From assembly GCF_036884655.1 (NCBI RefSeq), contig NC_088354.1, positions 19,431,001-19,495,000 on the forward strand: a stretch of 64,000 nt of DNA. Reading direction: 5' to 3'. Shown in pieces: positions 61,571 to 64,000 of the stretch. The notes below the pieces were generated by a model. That model worked only from the letters and a program-made list of their open reading frames with translations, was not told the DNA's origin and searched no databases. Made by a program: the position numbers and the translations under genes. This stretch comes from Musa acuminata AAA Group. Its lineage: Eukaryota > Streptophyta > Magnoliopsida > Zingiberales > Musaceae. How positions within the stretch are numbered: the first letter of the stretch is position 1; each line of letters starts with the position of its first letter.

Positions 61571-61675
61571 GTTATAAAGTGATATATGCCAAAATATAAT
61601 AAGCAAAAAGATTCTTTATCAAGTCACACGTGCCATCACTCACGTGATTGGCTTGCTGGGCACCTATAACTAGCA
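60035..61675 (-). repeat. 5' LTR of D
   Basis: 1641 bp, TGTTGGGAAATCTTGGGGGC to CTAACTAGCA-like end (TAGCA). TATAAATA is on the - strand at 60,390-60,397. A TA run of about 58 bases (61,507-61,565) replaces a run of about five units in the 3' LTR. Confidence 0.92.
61507..61565. repeat. (TA)n expansion in the 5' LTR of D
   Basis: About 28 TA units, much longer than in the paired LTR. Confidence 0.92.
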
Positions 61676-61680
61676 ATGTG

Positions 61681-62880
61681 GGGCATAGGGATGTAGCCAC
61701 GGATAACATAAATAACCAAATATTCAGAGTTTTTGAAGGTTTGAGGATTTAAAAAATAATTTTTTAAATGGAGACTGGTATTGGAGAACTAGAGTAGATA
61801 GACGATTAATAAGGTAAACGATAGTTTGAAAGGCTACAGACCAAAAGGTTGCTGGCATGGAGGCTTGATGTAGAAGCGTGAGACCAGTTTCTATAATATG
61901 TCGATGTTTGGATTCAGTAGAACCAACTAGTTGAGGAGTATGTGGGGGTGACTTAAGGTGTTGGCAGGTTGAGAGGTAGGATGTGAGAGCTTGATATTTA
62001 CCCCCACCATTAGAGTAGACTGTTTTAATTATAGACTGAAAGAAGTTTTCGATCAACTTTTTAAAGTTGATAAAAATTATTGAAACTTCTGACTTATGAC
62101 GGAGAGGATAAATCCACGTGTACTTAGTCAAATAGTCTACAAAAATGACATAAAATCTAAACTTGTCAAAGGAAGTGACGGGAGCAGGACCCCAAACATC
62201 AATATAAATAATTTCAAATGGTGTAGAACATTATATGGAAAAAGAACCAAAAGGGAGTCTGACTTTTATTACTGAGACAAGCATCATAATAAAAACTATT
62301 ATTTGTAGGAGTAGAAAGAGAACAACGAGAAAGTAATTTATTTTGGATAGAGAGAGAGGGATGACCGAGACGACGATGCCACACATCGATTGGAGCTGCC
62401 ACTAAGGAGTAAACAGTGGGCTGTTTGAGTTGTGGAATGGACGGCCATTCATAAACATTGTCTTTACTCTGACCTTGGACCAAGGATACCCCTATGTTCA
62501 AATCCTTAACAAGAAAAGAGTTAGGAAAGAATTCAATAGAGGTATTATTTTGTTTGCAAAATTGAGAAACAAAAATAAGATTGCGTTTAATGTGAGGTGC
62601 ACACAAAACATCATCGAGTGTAAAAGTTATGGTAGATGAATTAAGCATTGTGGAACTAGTATGAGTAATAGGAAGTCCTTTACCATCATCGATGATGATG
62701 TCGTCATGTCCACTATAATTGTTGTGGATCGACAAGTTCTGTAGGTCAGAGGTAATATGGCGGGATGCGCCAGGGTCCACGATCCAATTATGATCAGTAG
62801 TGTTTGGAGTAGTTGCGAGATTTGCTTGAGGCCAATGTGATTGTGTAGGAAGTCGGGGTCGAGATCGACAGACCTTTACA
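61681..62880 (-). pseudogene. copia G protease and integrase N-terminal part
   Basis: MDPGASRHIT is the protease active site with Pro in place of Ser/Thr (D-P-G). APIDVWHRRLGHPSLSIQNK is the pre-integrase zinc domain. After a frameshift, TKYTWIYPLRHKSE and YSNGGGKYQALTSYL show the integrase core, with Asn in place of the second Asp. LVGSTESKHRHIIETGL has the Glu position. Loss of protease and integrase residues plus frameshifts make it inactive. Confidence 0.85.
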
Positions 62881-63640
62881 GAGTGACCGACTTTATCACA
62901 TAATTGGCAGACAACTCTTCGTTAATTTGTGTGTTGAGGGCACCAGGACTGCTGATGATTGAAGTAGCCACCTTGGTTGTCATGATTGAACTGTTGATGA
63001 TGTGGAGGAGGGGTTTGGTTGGAGCTCAAAGGTTCAGAAGGCATCTTGGTCAAACCTTTGTTGATAGTCTTGTTATACTGATAGCCCCTCCTCGTGGATT
63101 TTTGATTGACTTGAATCGTGATGGATGGTCCTAACAATTTTCCTCACGCTTTAGATATATCTCAAAATCAGTCAACTTATCGTAGAGTTCTTCGAACGAC
63201 ACTAGTGAATCACGTGCTCATATTGATGTTGCCAGTTCCTTATACTCGTCTCCTAAGCCATTGAGGATATGGACAGTAACTTCTTCATCACTAAGGGAAT
63301 GACCTATCAAGGCCAAGTTATCGATAATAATCTTTATATTGTGTAGATAATCAGTAACAGTACTTCTCTCTTGTTTTGTTTTTATAAGTCCGGATAGGAG
63401 ACTAAGCATGCGAGTTTGTGAATGATTTGCCAGGGTGGTTTGTAACTTACACCAGGTTTCAACAGCAGTGTCACACGAAGATATGAGTGGGGCGAGGGAT
63501 CCAGCGATTGAAGTTTGAATTGCTTGAAGAATGAGACGATCCTGGTGTAACCATAGTTTATGGTCCGGATTTAATATTAGACTGGATGCTCCTGGGATGT
63601 TGATCATCGTTGGTGGACAAGGAAGAGAGTCATCGATGTA
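62867..63640 (-). pseudogene. copia G gag
   Basis: WLHQDRLILQAIQTSIAGSL, CDTAVETWCKLQTTLANHSQ and DYLHNIKIIIDNLALIG-type sequence is the UBN2 Gag core of Ale/Retrofit elements. The knuckle CQLCDKVGHSVKVC lies at about 62,867-62,908. A stop near 63,220 and a tandem duplication at the N-terminal end break the frame. Confidence 0.85.
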
Positions 63641-63814
63641 GCCTAGAAGGTCATAGCTAAATAGAAGATTAGAAAATTGAGCACGCCATGCGTAGTTGCC
63701 ACCTTTGGAAGCTGGTGGACAAGGAAGAGAGCCATCGATGTAGCCTAGAAGGTCATAGCCAAATAAAAGATTAGAAAATTGAGCACGCCATGCGTAGTTG
63801 CCACCTTTGGAAGG
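63613..63814. repeat. 101-bp tandem duplication in the gag start of G
   Basis: Two copies with period 101 (63,613-63,713 and 63,714-63,814) and few differences. The unit codes for the Gag N-terminal stretch with NYAWRAQFSNLLFGYD. Because 101 is not a multiple of three, the duplication shifts the frame. Confidence 0.9.
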
Positions 63815-63905
63815 AGATGAGGGTTGCTGGAGATAAGATTTGTAAAGGGGGGACTACGACTCGATAGGGGTGTTGCAATAGTAGCGATGGCTCCTCACAA
63901 TTTCT

Positions 63906-63917
63906 GCTCTGATACCA
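63906..63917 (-). other. Primer-binding site of G
   Basis: TGGTATCAGAGC on the - strand, directly adjoining the LTR. Confidence 0.8.
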
Positions 63918-64000
63918 TGAAGAATTAAGAGAATGAAGAAAAACACATTTCAATTAGTATTATATGAAGTCTATTTATACATGGTGAAAGATAAGATTTC
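63918..64000 (-). repeat. 5' LTR of G, partial
   Basis: On the + strand it begins TGAAGAATTAAGAGAATG and leaves the window. The terminal CA next to the PBS identifies the end. Confidence 0.65.

Larger units (their letters stand above)
17991..61675 (-). mobile_element. Element D: Ty1/copia retrotransposon containing E and S3
   Basis: The two LTRs are at 60,035-61,675 (5') and 17,991-19,465 plus 46,885-47,009 (3', split by E). The PBS is at about 60,016-60,033 and the PPT next to 47,010. Gag and pol run down the - strand from 58,455 to 47,024, interrupted by S3. The perfect ATGTG TSD places the whole unit in G. RNase H and gag motifs suggest a Tork/Angela-type copia, a lineage call from memory. 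Without its guests it would be about 8.8 kb. Confidence 0.9.
61676..64000 (-). mobile_element. Element G, 5' visible part (copia, Ale/Retrofit-like)
   Basis: From the right edge: start of the 5' LTR, PBS, gag, protease and integrase N-terminal part, up to the D insertion. It begins with the right copy of the ATGTG TSD (61,676-61,680). Confidence 0.85.

Overview
The window reads as nuclear DNA of a flowering plant. It has intron-containing genes, Ty1/copia and Ty3/gypsy retrotransposons primed by initiator-Met tRNA, and promoters with TGGGCY-type and telo-box-like motifs. The first exon of gene 1 is very GC-rich while its introns are AT-rich, which fits a monocot, perhaps Zingiberales. That placement is a weak inference; no species-specific marker was recognised.

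Layout. (1) 1-13,859 is the gene-bearing part. A two-exon + strand gene (1080-2470) encodes a C3Hc3H zinc-finger protein like INO80 complex subunit D. A 13-exon - strand gene (6050-12198) encodes a 473-residue protein of the pyridoxamine-phosphate-oxidase-like (FMN split-barrel) family. All its exon phases close, and one intron is GC-AG. Microsatellites and a 42-bp perfect palindrome lie beyond it. (2) 13,860-64,000 is a stack of LTR retrotransposons. Boundaries were read from TG...CA ends, primer-binding sites, polypurine tracts and 5-bp target-site duplications (TSDs).

Nesting, outermost first. G is a copia element (-), visible at 16,891-17,990 and 61,676-64,000 and running off the right edge. 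D is a copia element (-), 17,991-61,675, inserted in G with TSD ATGTG. E is a Sirevirus-like copia (-), 19,466-46,884, inserted in the 3' LTR of D with TSD ATATA. F is a chromovirus-like gypsy (+), 25,742-45,077, inserted in the gag of E with TSD ATTAG. S2 is a gag-only element (+), 28,510-38,890, inserted in the gag of F with TSD AAAGA. S3, a second gag-only element (+), 48,476-55,940, sits in the reverse transcriptase region of D with TSD ACAAT/ATAAT. A third, older relative, A (+, 13,860 to about 16,890), abuts the truncated end of G. The insertion order is therefore G, then D, then E and S3, then F in E, then S2 in F.

The most unusual content is the A/S2/S3 family. These elements have LTRs of 0.9-2.2 kb, a PBS and a Sirevirus-type Gag. 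They then carry 1.2-3 kb of AT-rich non-coding DNA with repeated PPT-like motifs, and no protease, integrase, reverse transcriptase or RNase H. In all three the Gag zinc knuckle is lost at the equivalent place. S2 keeps an open 336-residue gag and carries a 1.8-kb internal duplication of LTR, PBS and gag start. Element E, with the same type of LTR ends and a related Gag that keeps its zinc knuckles, is a plausible former helper. All autonomous-type elements here are broken by stops, frameshifts or insertions.
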